DNA from: Bradyrhizobium sp. U87765 SZCCT0048
GTDB lineage: Bacteria > Pseudomonadota > Alphaproteobacteria > Rhizobiales > Xanthobacteraceae
Assembly: GCF_018131225.1 (NCBI RefSeq)
Contig: NZ_JAFCMM010000004.1
Span: 496,001-560,000, forward strand
DNA length: 64,000 nucleotides
Direction of reading: 5' to 3'
The translations under genes were made by a program, and so were the position numbers. Below the pieces are notes generated by a model, which worked only from the letters and a program-made list of their open reading frames with translations, ran no database searches and had not been told where the DNA came from. Positions 7,739 to 16,811 of this stretch are shown here, in pieces. How positions within the stretch are numbered: position 1 is the first letter of the stretch; the number at the start of each line of letters is the position of its first letter.

Positions 7739-9024
7739 GGGGCCCAGGCGGCGAAGGCCTCCGCGAACGCGCGCATGCCCGATTCTCCCTTGGCGACGGC
7801 GAGGATCGCGCGACGACGATTGCGATACACGATCGGGATGTCGAACCAGCTCCGCTCCTTCAATAGCGGGATGTTGCGGTCCCGATCGGCCGCGGCATTC
7901 GACAGGCCAGCCAGAAAGACGCCGTCGGACACCTTGACCACAAGGCCCGCGAGCGGAATGCCCTTGCTCTGCTCGCTCGCCTTCATAAGAATGCCGGGCA
8001 TGCTGTCGACACCATAGTTGGAGGTCACCGGCAGCGCGCTGAACGCCATCGTCACCGTATGGCTCGCCGGCAGGGACGCGTCGGTGTTGCGCCGCATGGT
8101 CAGCGCCATCTTCATCGCGCGCGCGGGCACCGCGATGTCGGCCGCGAGGACGACTTCCGGCGGCCCACCGTCACTCGCTGGCTTGCGTTCGACGCGCCAC
8201 ACCACCGTTCCATCATAGCGGCGGCCTTGCGGTTCACCAGGATCTTCCTCGTAGAGCACCACCGCTTGCGCCCCCGCAGGGCGTGTCACCTCTAATCCCG
8301 CGATGCCCGGCGCCGGCCGCGGGGCGGGGACGCTCGGCGGGTTGGCGGGGACCACCGCCGCTTGCGGTGGACCGGTGAACGACGGCGAGACCGATGGAAA
8401 GACATCGCGCCGGCCGACCTGCGGGCCGTCGACCGTGTTCACGCCCGCATCCGGCGACGCCACGACACGCGTGACGATGCCCTCGCGGATGAGTTCGGAC
8501 GTCGAGGGAAACCAGATCCCATCCGGATGCGGCGAAGCCACCTTCGCCGCGAACTCCGGACTGAGGCCGAAGCGCTGCAACCATGCGACGTCGGCCGCAG
8601 CCATCGCCGCTGCGCCAAAGCCGATCCGGCCGCCGGACACCAGCAGCCTGTCCTTGCCGCCAAGGAACATGATGGCGCAGGCCGACAGACAGTCGCCAGC
8701 GGCGATGGTCACGAGATTGCGGCGCCGGATGAGATCCGCCACGTTCTGCGCCTCGATCAACTGGCCGCCAGTGGAAGTCAGGCGGACGATCCGGACATCG
8801 TCCATCGCATCGAGGAAACGCCCGAACTCCGCCGCGACGCCTGACGTGATGCCGCCGGAGAAGGCCAGCACCCGACCACCGTCCATGATGTGAAAATCAT
8901 GCGGCGCAGCCTGCGCGTTGCCCGCGCTGGCGGCCTCCGCGTGGGCCACTTGCGGCAGGCCCGCGAGCACCAGGCCGACAAGCAGACCGAAGCCGCCGAG
9001 CACCGCCGCGATCGTGGCCGCCAT
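7735..9024 (-). CDS. Secreted or membrane-anchored ClpP/crotonase-fold protein
   Basis: 429 residues from ATG 9024, preceded by a G-rich site. The frame stays open to TTG 9207, but the extra residues (many Cys-Pro pairs) do not look coding. The N-terminus is a hydrophobic signal ending AHA, cleavable after about residue 29. The domain at about 45-190 resembles periplasmic ClpP-like proteases: TSTGG (83-87) and GDCLSACAIMFLGG with candidate nucleophile Ser104. The position that normally carries the catalytic His (..GFH) reads RIGFGAA. Residues about 250-429 form a second unknown domain after a Pro-rich linker. It may therefore be an inactive scaffold; function unknown. Confidence 0.65.
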   Translation of the reverse strand: MAATIAAVLGGFGLLVGLVLAGLPQVAHAEAASAGNAQAAPHDFHIMDGGRVLAFSGGITSGVAAEFGRFLDAMDDVRIVRLTSTGGQLIEAQNVADLIRRRNLVTIAAGDCLSACAIMFLGGKDRLLVSGGRIGFGAAAMAAADVAWLQRFGLSPEFAAKVASPHPDGIWFPSTSELIREGIVTRVVASPDAGVNTVDGPQVGRRDVFPSVSPSFTGPPQAAVVPANPPSVPAPRPAPGIAGLEVTRPAGAQAVVLYEEDPGEPQGRRYDGTVVWRVERKPASDGGPPEVVLAADIAVPARAMKMALTMRRNTDASLPASHTVTMAFSALPVTSNYGVDSMPGILMKASEQSKGIPLAGLVVKVSDGVFLAGLSNAAADRDRNIPLLKERSWFDIPIVYRNRRRAILAVAKGESGMRAFAEAFAAWAP

Positions 9025-9280
9025 CCCCCGCCACCCCACCGCCGCGAACAAGACATTGCGGGCCGCCCGACCGGGCGATGACTGAAACGCGGGAGATCGC
9101 GACACGGCGGCACCAGGGCAAGGGCAAGGGCAGATCGATGTCGCGATGATGGCATCACAACCAGACGTTGTCATGCGCCATTTCGCGCGCAAAATGCGAT
9201 TTTGCAACGGCAGGCGCGCCTTTCGCTGCGAGGCGAGCCGGCGCGCGGGCGCCGGCGGCCGCAGCCGCCGTGAGACGGAT

Positions 9281-10036
9281 CTATGACAGCAGGACGACCT
9301 CGGTCCTGATCTCCACGCCCGACAGATCGATCAGGCGATAGCCGTATGTCGACGAATCGAGCGTGATGCGATCCGCGCGCTTGATGATCTGGTAGGACAC
9401 CGCCGGCGACATCAACTGCCGGATGTTCGCTTCCCGGGCGTCGTCGACCATATGGTAGTGGCCACAGAACACGACGACCTCGCATCCCGTCTGCACGAGC
9501 AGCGATGTGAGCTGTTGCCGATCGCGGAGCGCCGCGCCGGCATGCTCGACCGGCGTGTCGACCGCCAGAAGCGGATGATGCATGAAGAGCGCGATCCTTT
9601 CCGCGCCATCGACCTGATCCGCGATCCAGGCGAGCTGAGCCTCGCCGATGGCATTGTCGGACGTGTCGAGGACGATCGATCGCCAGGGGCCTCCAGGCCG
9701 CGAATAGCACAGCCTGCGGTCGACAGCGCTGACGGCGGGCCGCCAATGGCGCACGACATCGTCATGGGTGTCGTGATTGCCGAGCACGATCGACATCGCC
9801 AGCGGCAACGCCTTCAGGCGGTCGAAGAAGCCCGCAACCGATTCGCCGAGACCGATATCGCCACCGAAGACAGCTGCCGACACGCCGCGGCGGACCATGT
9901 CGTCGAGAACGTTGTCGAGACGGCGGCCATGTTCATCCGGTACGCGATCATATTGCATCCGGCCTCCGTCCACATTGCGATCGATCGTCGGGCGCTGGCC
10001 GAGGTGAGTGTCGGTGAAATGGGCGATGAGCGTCAT
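9281..10036 (-). CDS. Calcineurin-type metallophosphoesterase
   Basis: 251 residues. All five metallophosphoesterase blocks are visible in order: DTH (9-11), GGDIG, GNHDT, MHHP and GHYH, giving a complete two-metal site. The closest known style is the CpdA-like/icc group of cyclic nucleotide or phosphodiester hydrolases, but I cannot assign a substrate. AGGA precedes the ATG. No signal peptide or membrane segment. It is divergent from the beta-lactamase-fold lipoprotein gene, with 299 bp between them. That gap contains no recognisable gene or clear promoter. Confidence 0.85.
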   Translation of the reverse strand: MTLIAHFTDTHLGQRPTIDRNVDGGRMQYDRVPDEHGRRLDNVLDDMVRRGVSAAVFGGDIGLGESVAGFFDRLKALPLAMSIVLGNHDTHDDVVRHWRPAVSAVDRRLCYSRPGGPWRSIVLDTSDNAIGEAQLAWIADQVDGAERIALFMHHPLLAVDTPVEHAGAALRDRQQLTSLLVQTGCEVVVFCGHYHMVDDAREANIRQLMSPAVSYQIIKRADRITLDSSTYGYRLIDLSGVEIRTEVVLLS

Positions 10037-10335
10037 TGTCCTGCCTGTTGAAGCCGCGGCGAAGGCGCCGGCAAAAGGCCTCTTGCACGGCGCGGGTTGA
10101 AGAACGAGCGAAGCGCCCCGGCACGACGACCAGGGCGCCCATCTCCAGCCGCGACCCTAGCAGCGCATCGCGACGCCATGTTTCGATCCCCGTCGAAGAA
10201 ACGCATGGCGCCACGCCGCCAAAGGCGCATCGCGCAATCTGCGATACCGCAGAAAGCCGCAAGGTTGAGGTCATGCTGTTCCGACAGAGTGCCGGCGCAT
10301 CCCGGACCATCCGAGGTGCCAAACCGGAGAGGCCG

Positions 10336-11559
10336 ATGCCGTCGTTCACCGCACGCCGTCCCGCGCTTGCCCGTCGCCGACCTGTCGCGGGGCACACAGC
10401 GTGGCTTCTGACAGGTGCGCTGCTTGGATTGCCCCTCGCCGGCTGCAAGACATCCGATGTGCTCGGGCCGGCGGTCGAAGCCGCGGCGGAGAGCCCGACC
10501 GTCTGCACCGCGGCGAAGCCCTATGCCGGACAGCCGCTGCACGCGGCACCGTCGGCCAGCGTGCTGCCGCCGCGTGCCGCGCTTGCCGGACAGCTTCCCG
10601 CCGCCACAGCCGACAAGCTCGAAGCCGCGCTCGACACCGCCTTCAAGGCGACGCAGGCGCAGGCGATGACGGCGGCCGTGGCGCTGCCCGGCAAAGGCCA
10701 GTGGACCGGGATGCGCGGCACCGACAAGCCGCTGTTCTTCTGGGCCAGCGCCGGCAAGCAGGCGATTGCCGTGGTGGTGCTGCAGCTGGCCGAGGAACGC
10801 AAGCTGCGGCTGAGCGACCAGGTATCGCGCTGGATCGATGGTGTGCCGAACGGCGATCTCATCACTGTCGAACACTTGCTGTCTCATACCAGTGGGCTTT
10901 ACAGCGCCAACGAGGACGAGGCGGTGCACCGCAGGGGCGGCCGCATGACCCGCGACGAGGAGATGGCGATCCTGCGCCATCGCGGCGCGTTGTTCTGTCC
11001 CGGCGAGAACTGGCGCTATTCGAACTCCGGCTACGCCCTGCTCGGCGACATCATTTCCAGGGCCGACGGTCGCCCGTGGCGGCAGGCGATCGAGGCCCGC
11101 ATCATCGACCGGCTCGGCCTCAAGGGCATGCGCGTGGCGCAGCCGGGCATGGCCACCGACGATATCGCGCTGCCCGCGGCCGCGAACGGCGAGGACGGCC
11201 TCGATATCACCGTGCCCGGCGCGGCGGGCGCGCTGATCGCGTCCGCGTCCGACATGGTGCGGTTCGAACAGGCGGTGCTCGATGGCGAACTGCTGAAAAC
11301 GACGAGCCGCCGGCAGATGCTGGCGCAGCTCTATCCGATGTTCGACGCCGGCACGTTCTACGGCTTCGGCGTCATGGTCTACGACCGGCCCGACACGCCG
11401 CGGCGGCTCTACTGGATCGGCCACAGCGGTGGCGGCGCCGGCGTGCGCGCCGTGGTCGCCTATGATCCGCACCGCCGCGCGTTTGCCGCGGTCTCGCTCA
11501 ACGGCGGCGCGGGCGACGCCCATGCCAGCGCCAACCTGCTGCTGAAGACGCTGGACTGA
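10336..11559 (+). CDS. Beta-lactamase-fold serine hydrolase, lipoprotein
   Basis: 407 residues from ATG 10336, which has GGAGAGG upstream; the frame is open further 5-prime but overlaps the neighbouring promoter region and looks non-coding. The N-terminus is arginine-rich, then hydrophobic, then LAGC with the lipidated Cys37. The class C beta-lactamase/DD-peptidase motifs are SAGK (Ser138, Lys141) and YSN (228-230). HSGGGAG near the end is the third box. The family includes esterases, DD-carboxypeptidases and beta-lactamases, so the substrate is open. As a lipoprotein it probably sits in the periplasm on a membrane. It converges on the autotransporter gene with 12 bp between. Confidence 0.85.
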   Translation: MPSFTARRPALARRRPVAGHTAWLLTGALLGLPLAGCKTSDVLGPAVEAAAESPTVCTAAKPYAGQPLHAAPSASVLPPRAALAGQLPAATADKLEAALDTAFKATQAQAMTAAVALPGKGQWTGMRGTDKPLFFWASAGKQAIAVVVLQLAEERKLRLSDQVSRWIDGVPNGDLITVEHLLSHTSGLYSANEDEAVHRRGGRMTRDEEMAILRHRGALFCPGENWRYSNSGYALLGDIISRADGRPWRQAIEARIIDRLGLKGMRVAQPGMATDDIALPAAANGEDGLDITVPGAAGALIASASDMVRFEQAVLDGELLKTTSRRQMLAQLYPMFDAGTFYGFGVMVYDRPDTPRRLYWIGHSGGGAGVRAVVAYDPHRRAFAAVSLNGGAGDAHASANLLLKTLD

Positions 11560-11571
11560 TCCGCGACGCTG

Positions 11572-14500
11572 TCAGAACGTCACGCGGAAGTTTGCCTTCA
11601 CCGACTGATCGGACAGGCGGGAATCGAACTGGCCGTCATAGGCGATCCCGAGAACCGCGCCCTTGGTGAGGTTGACGTCCAGCCCCGCGCCGGCGATGGC
11701 CGCGTCGCGCCCGATGGGCAAGCCGGCAACACCGAACGGCGAGCCGCCGCCGAAAGCCACGATCGCGAGCGGCGTGACATCGCCGAAGGCGTGGCGCCAG
11801 CCGAGCGTGGCGCGCGCCGCCATGTCGGGGCCGTCGATGAACGAAAAATGGTGCTCCGCCCGCAAACCGAGGGTCGTGAAGGTGACGGCTGTGCGGTCGC
11901 CAGCCACCGCGAGCGCGGCAGCGCCGCCGCGCTCCGTAAAGCCATCGGTCGACAGATTGACATAGGCGAGGTTGGCAAAGGGCTCGAACATGACGCGGCG
12001 GCCTGCGTCGATGCGATAGCCCAATTCACCGAACACCTGGGTCGTGCGTGCCTGCTGGTCACCCCTGAGCATGTCGCCGAAACCCGCAAAGCTCACCGTG
12101 CGGCTGGTGGTGATGTCATGCCAGGTGAAGGCCGCTCCGGACCGGAACGCAAGGCTGCCCCACTGCGTGCCGGCATAGCCGGCGACATGATAGTTGTCGC
12201 TGGCTCCCGACGACATGCGGTCAGCGATGCGCAAGGTGGAATGGCTATAGCCACCGAGCACACCGAGGCGCCAGGTTTCGGCGACGCGTGCATCGCCGCC
12301 CGCGAACAGGCCGCCGATGTCGCGTGCCAGCCCCGCGGCGTTGCCATTGCCCGACGCCGATCCCCAGGCCCCGAAGCCGCGCGCCCACATCGCGATCGCA
12401 TCGCCCGCCCGTGCCGCGGCCGGATCGGCGGACGCATAGGCCATCGCCGGTGCGGAAGCGACTGCGACGCCATCGAACGCGGAACGCAGGCGGTCGATCG
12501 CGGCCTCGCGCACGAAGCGGCTGTCCTCGATCATCACCATCCTGGCGGAGGCCTGAACCTCACCCGACAGGGCGTCGAAAGCCTGCCGTGCCCCCGCCGC
12601 GCCCGGCTGCTGCACGACCGCGTCATAGATCGCGCCACTGCGCAGCGCCTCGGTCGCCCGCGCCGTCGCCACCTGATTCGGTGTGATCGCGACCGACGGA
12701 AACGTGGCCTGACTGCGGGTGACGTCGAGATAGACGTTGGTGGGATCGTAGCTCAGCGCGAACTGAAGGAACGGGAAGCTCTGTGTCAATGACGCGAACG
12801 TGCCGGTAACGCCGCCATTGGCGGTGAGAATGGTGTAGCGCGTCCCGGACCGATAGGAGCCGGTCTCGGCGATCACGTTGACGCTGCCGCCCGCAAGCTT
12901 CGCGGTGCCGCTCGCCGCGATCCTGTCGCTCTGGCCGCCGGCATTGAGTTCGACATCATAGAACGAGCCGGCTGCGAAGCTGACGTTGCCGGCAACATTC
13001 AGCGTGCCGATGGAATTGCCCGGCGCGACGCGGGCGCCACTCGCCACGGCGACACCGCCGACGGTGCCGATGCCGCCGAGCGTACCGCCGGCCAGCGTGA
13101 CGCGGCCTGCGATGCTCGCCGCCGGATGGCTGTCATCCCCCACCACGAGCTTGCCACCCTGGACCGTGGTGGTGCCGGAATAGGTATTCCGGCCGTTCAA
13201 CACCTGGGTGCCGGCGCCGGTCTTGACGAGGCTCAACGGCGCAAGGCCATCGGCGATCACGCCCGAAAACACCGTGTTCGTGCCATTGGCGCCGAGCGTG
13301 AGGGTCGCGGCCGGCTCGCCGGAGTTTTGCACCAGACCGGCGCCCGCGAGCGCCCCGATGGTCTGCTTCCGGCCACCGATATCGAGCGCCGCGCCGGAAG
13401 CGACCGTGAAGGTGCTTGCCGCCGACAGCGCATTGACGCGACCTGCCACGAGAAGGCCGGCCATGACGGAGGTCGGTCCGGTGTAGGTGGACACGCCGTC
13501 GAGCGTCAGCGTGCCGGTGCCGATCTTGGTCAGCCCGCCGTCGCCGCTGATTGCGCCACTGAGCGCGACATTATTCGCCATGGTATCGACGGTGGCACCC
13601 GCGGCGTTCAGCACGATGTCGCGATTCGTCCAGAAGTTCGTGGTGAGCTGCAGCGTGCCGCCGTTGAACACGAGCCGCGCGCTGTTGCCGAGGTTGACGT
13701 CGTCGATGACCGCGAGCGTGCCGCCATTGATCGTCGTATCGCCATTGTAGTCGTTCGCGCCCCCCAGCAGCAGCGTGCCGGCGCCGGTCTTGGTCAGCCC
13801 GCCATCGCCCGTGATCGGGCCGGCGAAAGAGACCGTGTTGCCGTTGGTATCGATGGTGCCGCCGCCCGTGTTGAGCAGGACCTGGCGATTGGTGTTGAAG
13901 CTCGACAGCGCCTGCAACGTGCCGCCGCCGAACGTCAGCCCGCCGCCAGCGGCGCCGAGGCTGGCATTGCCGGCCACCGCCAGCGTGCCGGCGTTGACCG
14001 TGGTGCCGCCGGAATAGGTGTTGGTGCCGGTCAGGGTCAGCGTGCCCGTGCCGACCTTGACCAGACTGCCGCCGGACGACACGTTGAGACAGCCATCGCC
14101 GGCGGCGCAATCGGTGATCGCGCCGCTGACCGTGGTGCTGAGATTGTTGCCGCCGACGGTGAGCTGGCCGCCGCCGAGCACGAAACGGCCGGCGCCTTCG
14201 ATCGAGCCCGCGGTGAACCTCCCATCGTTCTGGGGACCGCCATTCATCGAGAAATCGATGGAGCCGCCATTGGCGACCAGCCGCGCGTTGCCGGCGGTCG
14301 CATTGTTCAGGAATCCGATCGTGCCGCTGTTGTTGATGACGGTGGCATTGCCGGCCGTCGACGACGCTTGCCAGGCGATGATGCCGTTGTTGTTGGTGAT
14401 GGTGGCGTTGCCGGCGCTCGCCGTATCCGCCCACACGATCTGGCTGCCATTGTTGGTGATCACCGCATTGCCGGCCGAACTCGTATCGTAGAAGGCGAGC

Positions 14501-14940
14501 CCGAGATTGACGCTGCTGACGACATAGCTGGCGCTGCCCGCAGAACTGCCCCCCGTGAAGAACATCGACCCGCCGACCGCAACATTGAACGTCGCGCTGC
14601 CACCGTTCACCGCGACGCCGGTGCCGTTGAGCGTCAGCGTCCCGGTCGACAGACCGAACGTATAGGCGGGGGCGTTCGCCCCGAGCTGAATGCCGCCCAG
14701 GGCAAGGGCTCCGTCCGGCGTGATGGTCACGGCGGCCCGCGTCGATGCGCCGAAGATCGCGCTGCCGGTCGGCACTGCCCCGCCCATCCAGTTGGCGGCC
14801 TCGTTGAATTCGGCGCTGGCCGGATTGGCCAGCCATTGCGCATCGAGCGCCGCGGCCGGATGAAGACCAGACAGCAAGGCCAGCAGCGCGGCAAGCGAGA
14901 CACGGCGGCCATAGACCGCCGTGGACGTCAAATTCAGCAC
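11572..14940 (-). CDS. Autotransporter (type Va) with beta-solenoid passenger
   Basis: 1122 residues. GTG 14940 is preferred over in-frame GTG 14955 because GGAGAG lies seven bases before it. A signal peptide ends near PAAALDA. The passenger (to about residue 780) is Gly/Asn/Thr-rich and carries several PATR-type repeats, recognisable as KTGAGTLTL..NTYSGGTTV..GTLAV. A set of four 20-residue units is described separately. The last 270 or so residues are the autotransporter beta-barrel (from about MWARGFGAWG), ending FRVTF with the terminal Phe needed by BAM. No protease or lipase motif is seen in the passenger, so an adhesin is likely. The AraC gene upstream on the same strand may regulate it. 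Confidence 0.9.
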   Translation of the reverse strand: MLNLTSTAVYGRRVSLAALLALLSGLHPAAALDAQWLANPASAEFNEAANWMGGAVPTGSAIFGASTRAAVTITPDGALALGGIQLGANAPAYTFGLSTGTLTLNGTGVAVNGGSATFNVAVGGSMFFTGGSSAGSASYVVSSVNLGLAFYDTSSAGNAVITNNGSQIVWADTASAGNATITNNNGIIAWQASSTAGNATVINNSGTIGFLNNATAGNARLVANGGSIDFSMNGGPQNDGRFTAGSIEGAGRFVLGGGQLTVGGNNLSTTVSGAITDCAAGDGCLNVSSGGSLVKVGTGTLTLTGTNTYSGGTTVNAGTLAVAGNASLGAAGGGLTFGGGTLQALSSFNTNRQVLLNTGGGTIDTNGNTVSFAGPITGDGGLTKTGAGTLLLGGANDYNGDTTINGGTLAVIDDVNLGNSARLVFNGGTLQLTTNFWTNRDIVLNAAGATVDTMANNVALSGAISGDGGLTKIGTGTLTLDGVSTYTGPTSVMAGLLVAGRVNALSAASTFTVASGAALDIGGRKQTIGALAGAGLVQNSGEPAATLTLGANGTNTVFSGVIADGLAPLSLVKTGAGTQVLNGRNTYSGTTTVQGGKLVVGDDSHPAASIAGRVTLAGGTLGGIGTVGGVAVASGARVAPGNSIGTLNVAGNVSFAAGSFYDVELNAGGQSDRIAASGTAKLAGGSVNVIAETGSYRSGTRYTILTANGGVTGTFASLTQSFPFLQFALSYDPTNVYLDVTRSQATFPSVAITPNQVATARATEALRSGAIYDAVVQQPGAAGARQAFDALSGEVQASARMVMIEDSRFVREAAIDRLRSAFDGVAVASAPAMAYASADPAAARAGDAIAMWARGFGAWGSASGNGNAAGLARDIGGLFAGGDARVAETWRLGVLGGYSHSTLRIADRMSSGASDNYHVAGYAGTQWGSLAFRSGAAFTWHDITTSRTVSFAGFGDMLRGDQQARTTQVFGELGYRIDAGRRVMFEPFANLAYVNLSTDGFTERGGAAALAVAGDRTAVTFTTLGLRAEHHFSFIDGPDMAARATLGWRHAFGDVTPLAIVAFGGGSPFGVAGLPIGRDAAIAGAGLDVNLTKGAVLGIAYDGQFDSRLSDQSVKANFRVTF
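14285..14524 (-). repeat. Four 60-bp units encoding 20-residue solenoid repeats
   Basis: The GC(A/G)TTGCCGGC core recurs at exactly 14285, 14345, 14405 and 14465, giving a 60-bp period. On the coding strand each unit encodes AGNA(V/T/R), then a hydrophobic residue, two Asn or similar, Gly/Ser and a closing I(V/A/G/D)(W/F). Twenty residues suits one turn of a right-handed beta-helix in the autotransporter passenger. Confidence 0.85.
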
Positions 14941-15263
14941 GGTACAGCTCTCCACTGTCAGGACGGCGCCCCGGGCGCCACGGCAGCCGATCCCGTTCAG
15001 CCGCTCGCCTTCGAGCCGCCGCCGGTCGTCGCCATTGATTGTTGTTGTGCCCGGGCCTGCCGGAGGGCGCCGCCTCCGGGCCGCCCGGCCCTTGATCCCT
15101 GTTCTGGATTATCAATCCGCGCAGCGCGGTTCACGCACCGTCAGCGCCTGGCGGTCAAATGTTGCTGGATGTGCAAGATCGGTAACGATTTCTGCATGGT
15201 CCGAAAGGGACCCGCGACGGCCGGGCTTCGCCGGCCGCACCACGACACCGCCGGGGCCGGCGC
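14941..15263. promoter_or_regulatory. Upstream region of the autotransporter gene
   Basis: About 320 bp between the AraC stop (15264) and the autotransporter start. It contains the ribosome site GGAGAG and, at about 15220-15237, a short GC hairpin (GGCCGG..CCGGCC) that could end the AraC transcript. No clear promoter boxes are readable and no gene is supported. Confidence 0.4.
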
Positions 15264-16274
15264 TCAGCGCAGGCGTCGAATCCAGCCCCACCACTCGTCG
15301 GGCTCGATGGCCGTCATCGACGGGCTCTCGCCGCGCATTGCAAGGCTGCGCACCTCGCGCGCGGTCATGCCGACATGGCGGCGGAAGGCGCGACTGAAGC
15401 TCTTGGGGTGGGTAAAGCCATAGGCTTCAGCAATTTCCGCGACACTGAGGTGGCGTTGGGACGGATCCGCCAGTGCCCTGCGGCAGGCCTGCAGCCGCTG
15501 CTTCTGGACGTAGCTGGCGAAGCCATCCCACGGCTCGAACAAATAGTAGAGCTTGCGCTGCGAGATGCCGAACGCCGCCGCGACACCGTCCACGGACAGC
15601 GCGGGATCGGCAATGTGCAATTCGATATGACGGGCGATGGCACCGAACAGCGACGATAGCACGCCCTGCCGGCCCTCCTCGCGAACGCCGCCATTGATGG
15701 CCGCGGCGGCGAGCTGGAGTGTCGGCTGGAGCAGCGCCTCCGCATCCTGCGGCATGAGTTGCGATCCACTCTGGAACATGGCGACGAGATGGCTGTGCAG
15801 CAGGCGCACCAATGGGTTCGATCCCGGCAGCACCCGCATGTTGTGCTCGTCCGGCGCGGACAGCAGCGGCGCCAGCAGCCGACGCGGCACCACGGCCGTC
15901 AGATTGGAGAAGCCTGTCACCGTGGTCGCCAGCGGCTGCGCGAGATCGGAGATCCAGAGATCGCCCGGCCGCGTGCGCTCCGCAGAGCTGCCGTCGCGGC
16001 GGCCACATGAACCTTCGGTGTAGAACTGCAGCAGCATGTGATCGAGATTGTCACGGCCGATCCGGCGCGGCGAACGATCGAAGGTTTGGGCGGCGGAGCG
16101 GCAGGTGCCGAGCAGCAACTCGTCGAACTGGAATCCCTCGACGCGGGCATGAAACGCGCCGTCCGGCGCCTGGCGCAGCCGCGTATCGAACATCACGCCG
16201 ATGCTTTGCTGCCACGCCGCCGCGGCATCGGAGACCGCAAGGCCTTTGGTATCGAGGATGGAATGAGGCAGCAT
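15264..16274 (-). CDS. AraC-family transcriptional regulator
   Basis: 336 residues from ATG 16274; an in-frame GTG at 16280 is an alternative and neither has a strong ribosome site. The N-terminal ligand domain (about 20-210) is of the AraC-binding-like type (DNLDHMLLQFYTEG, then PGDLWISDLAQP). The C-terminal pair of helix-turn-helix motifs is SVDGVAAAFGISQRKLYYLF and SVAEIAEAYGFTHPKSFSRAF, followed by VGMTAREVR. It lies upstream of the autotransporter on the same strand and divergent, at a distance, from the exopolysaccharide operon. Control of either is inference. Confidence 0.85.
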   Translation of the reverse strand: MLPHSILDTKGLAVSDAAAAWQQSIGVMFDTRLRQAPDGAFHARVEGFQFDELLLGTCRSAAQTFDRSPRRIGRDNLDHMLLQFYTEGSCGRRDGSSAERTRPGDLWISDLAQPLATTVTGFSNLTAVVPRRLLAPLLSAPDEHNMRVLPGSNPLVRLLHSHLVAMFQSGSQLMPQDAEALLQPTLQLAAAAINGGVREEGRQGVLSSLFGAIARHIELHIADPALSVDGVAAAFGISQRKLYYLFEPWDGFASYVQKQRLQACRRALADPSQRHLSVAEIAEAYGFTHPKSFSRAFRRHVGMTAREVRSLAMRGESPSMTAIEPDEWWGWIRRLR

Positions 16275-16811
16275 GAACACGCACCGGACACATCGCCGCC
16301 ACGGGCCACCGTGTCAGCACCGTTCGCGGAACGCCGTATATATGCAGGAGACGGCTGCGCGTCGCAAGATCGTCGGCGCTGCAGCTTTCGTCGCAGGCCG
16401 CATCTTCCGGCCCTCGGTGCGATGGCCCGGCCCCGCCTGCTCTCAGTCCGTTGGCAACGCGCGGCACTCGCCGCGCCTGAATCATCGCACGCACATCGTA
16501 ACCGAAGCGCGTGTCGCTCACACGAACGACGCCGGCAGGACGATGACCGTCATGCCTGAGGCTGCATTTGCGCCTCGTTGCGCAGATCGAACGACGTCCG
16601 TGCGGGGCGGATCGTAATCGCGCAGCGCGCGACAACGGCATTGCGCTTCCGCGTGAAGCCGCCGCGCAAATCGTTACTGCGAGAGCGGTAATGTCATCCG
16701 TCGTTTCCCGTGATTTCCCTTACGAATTAATTGCGTTTTTTGGAAATGCTTAGTTTTCCGTAAACGAGCGTGTAGAGCGGCTTCATCGATCGCCATGGAG
16801 CTCGCTCGTAA
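16275..16811. promoter_or_regulatory. Long non-coding region ahead of the exopolysaccharide operon
   Basis: 537 bp between two divergent genes. The half nearest the operon (16676-16770) is strikingly AT-rich for this genome, with runs such as TTACGAATTAATTGCG, which suits a regulated promoter with upstream AT element. A TATATATG stretch also occurs near 16335. I could not place -35/-10 boxes with confidence. No protein or structured RNA is recognisable. Confidence 0.5.

Noticed and set aside
9025..9207. N-terminal extension of the ClpP-fold protein from TTG 9207 or ATG 9174
   Set aside because: Residues include repeated Cys-Pro pairs and no homology-like pattern; the signal peptide starts naturally at ATG 9024.
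10037..10335. N-terminal extension of the beta-lactamase-fold protein
   Set aside because: The extension has no domain, and ATG 10336 has a good ribosome site and leads directly into a lipoprotein signal.
14285..14524. Regular 60-bp repeats as a possible CRISPR array
   Set aside because: The whole unit is repeated and in frame within a coding region; there are no distinct spacers and no cas genes.
13126..15423. 765-codon open frame on the plus strand antisense to the autotransporter
   Set aside because: Composition is a mirror of the GC-rich, repeat-rich autotransporter; no family motifs, while the opposite strand has a signal peptide, PATR repeats and a terminal barrel.
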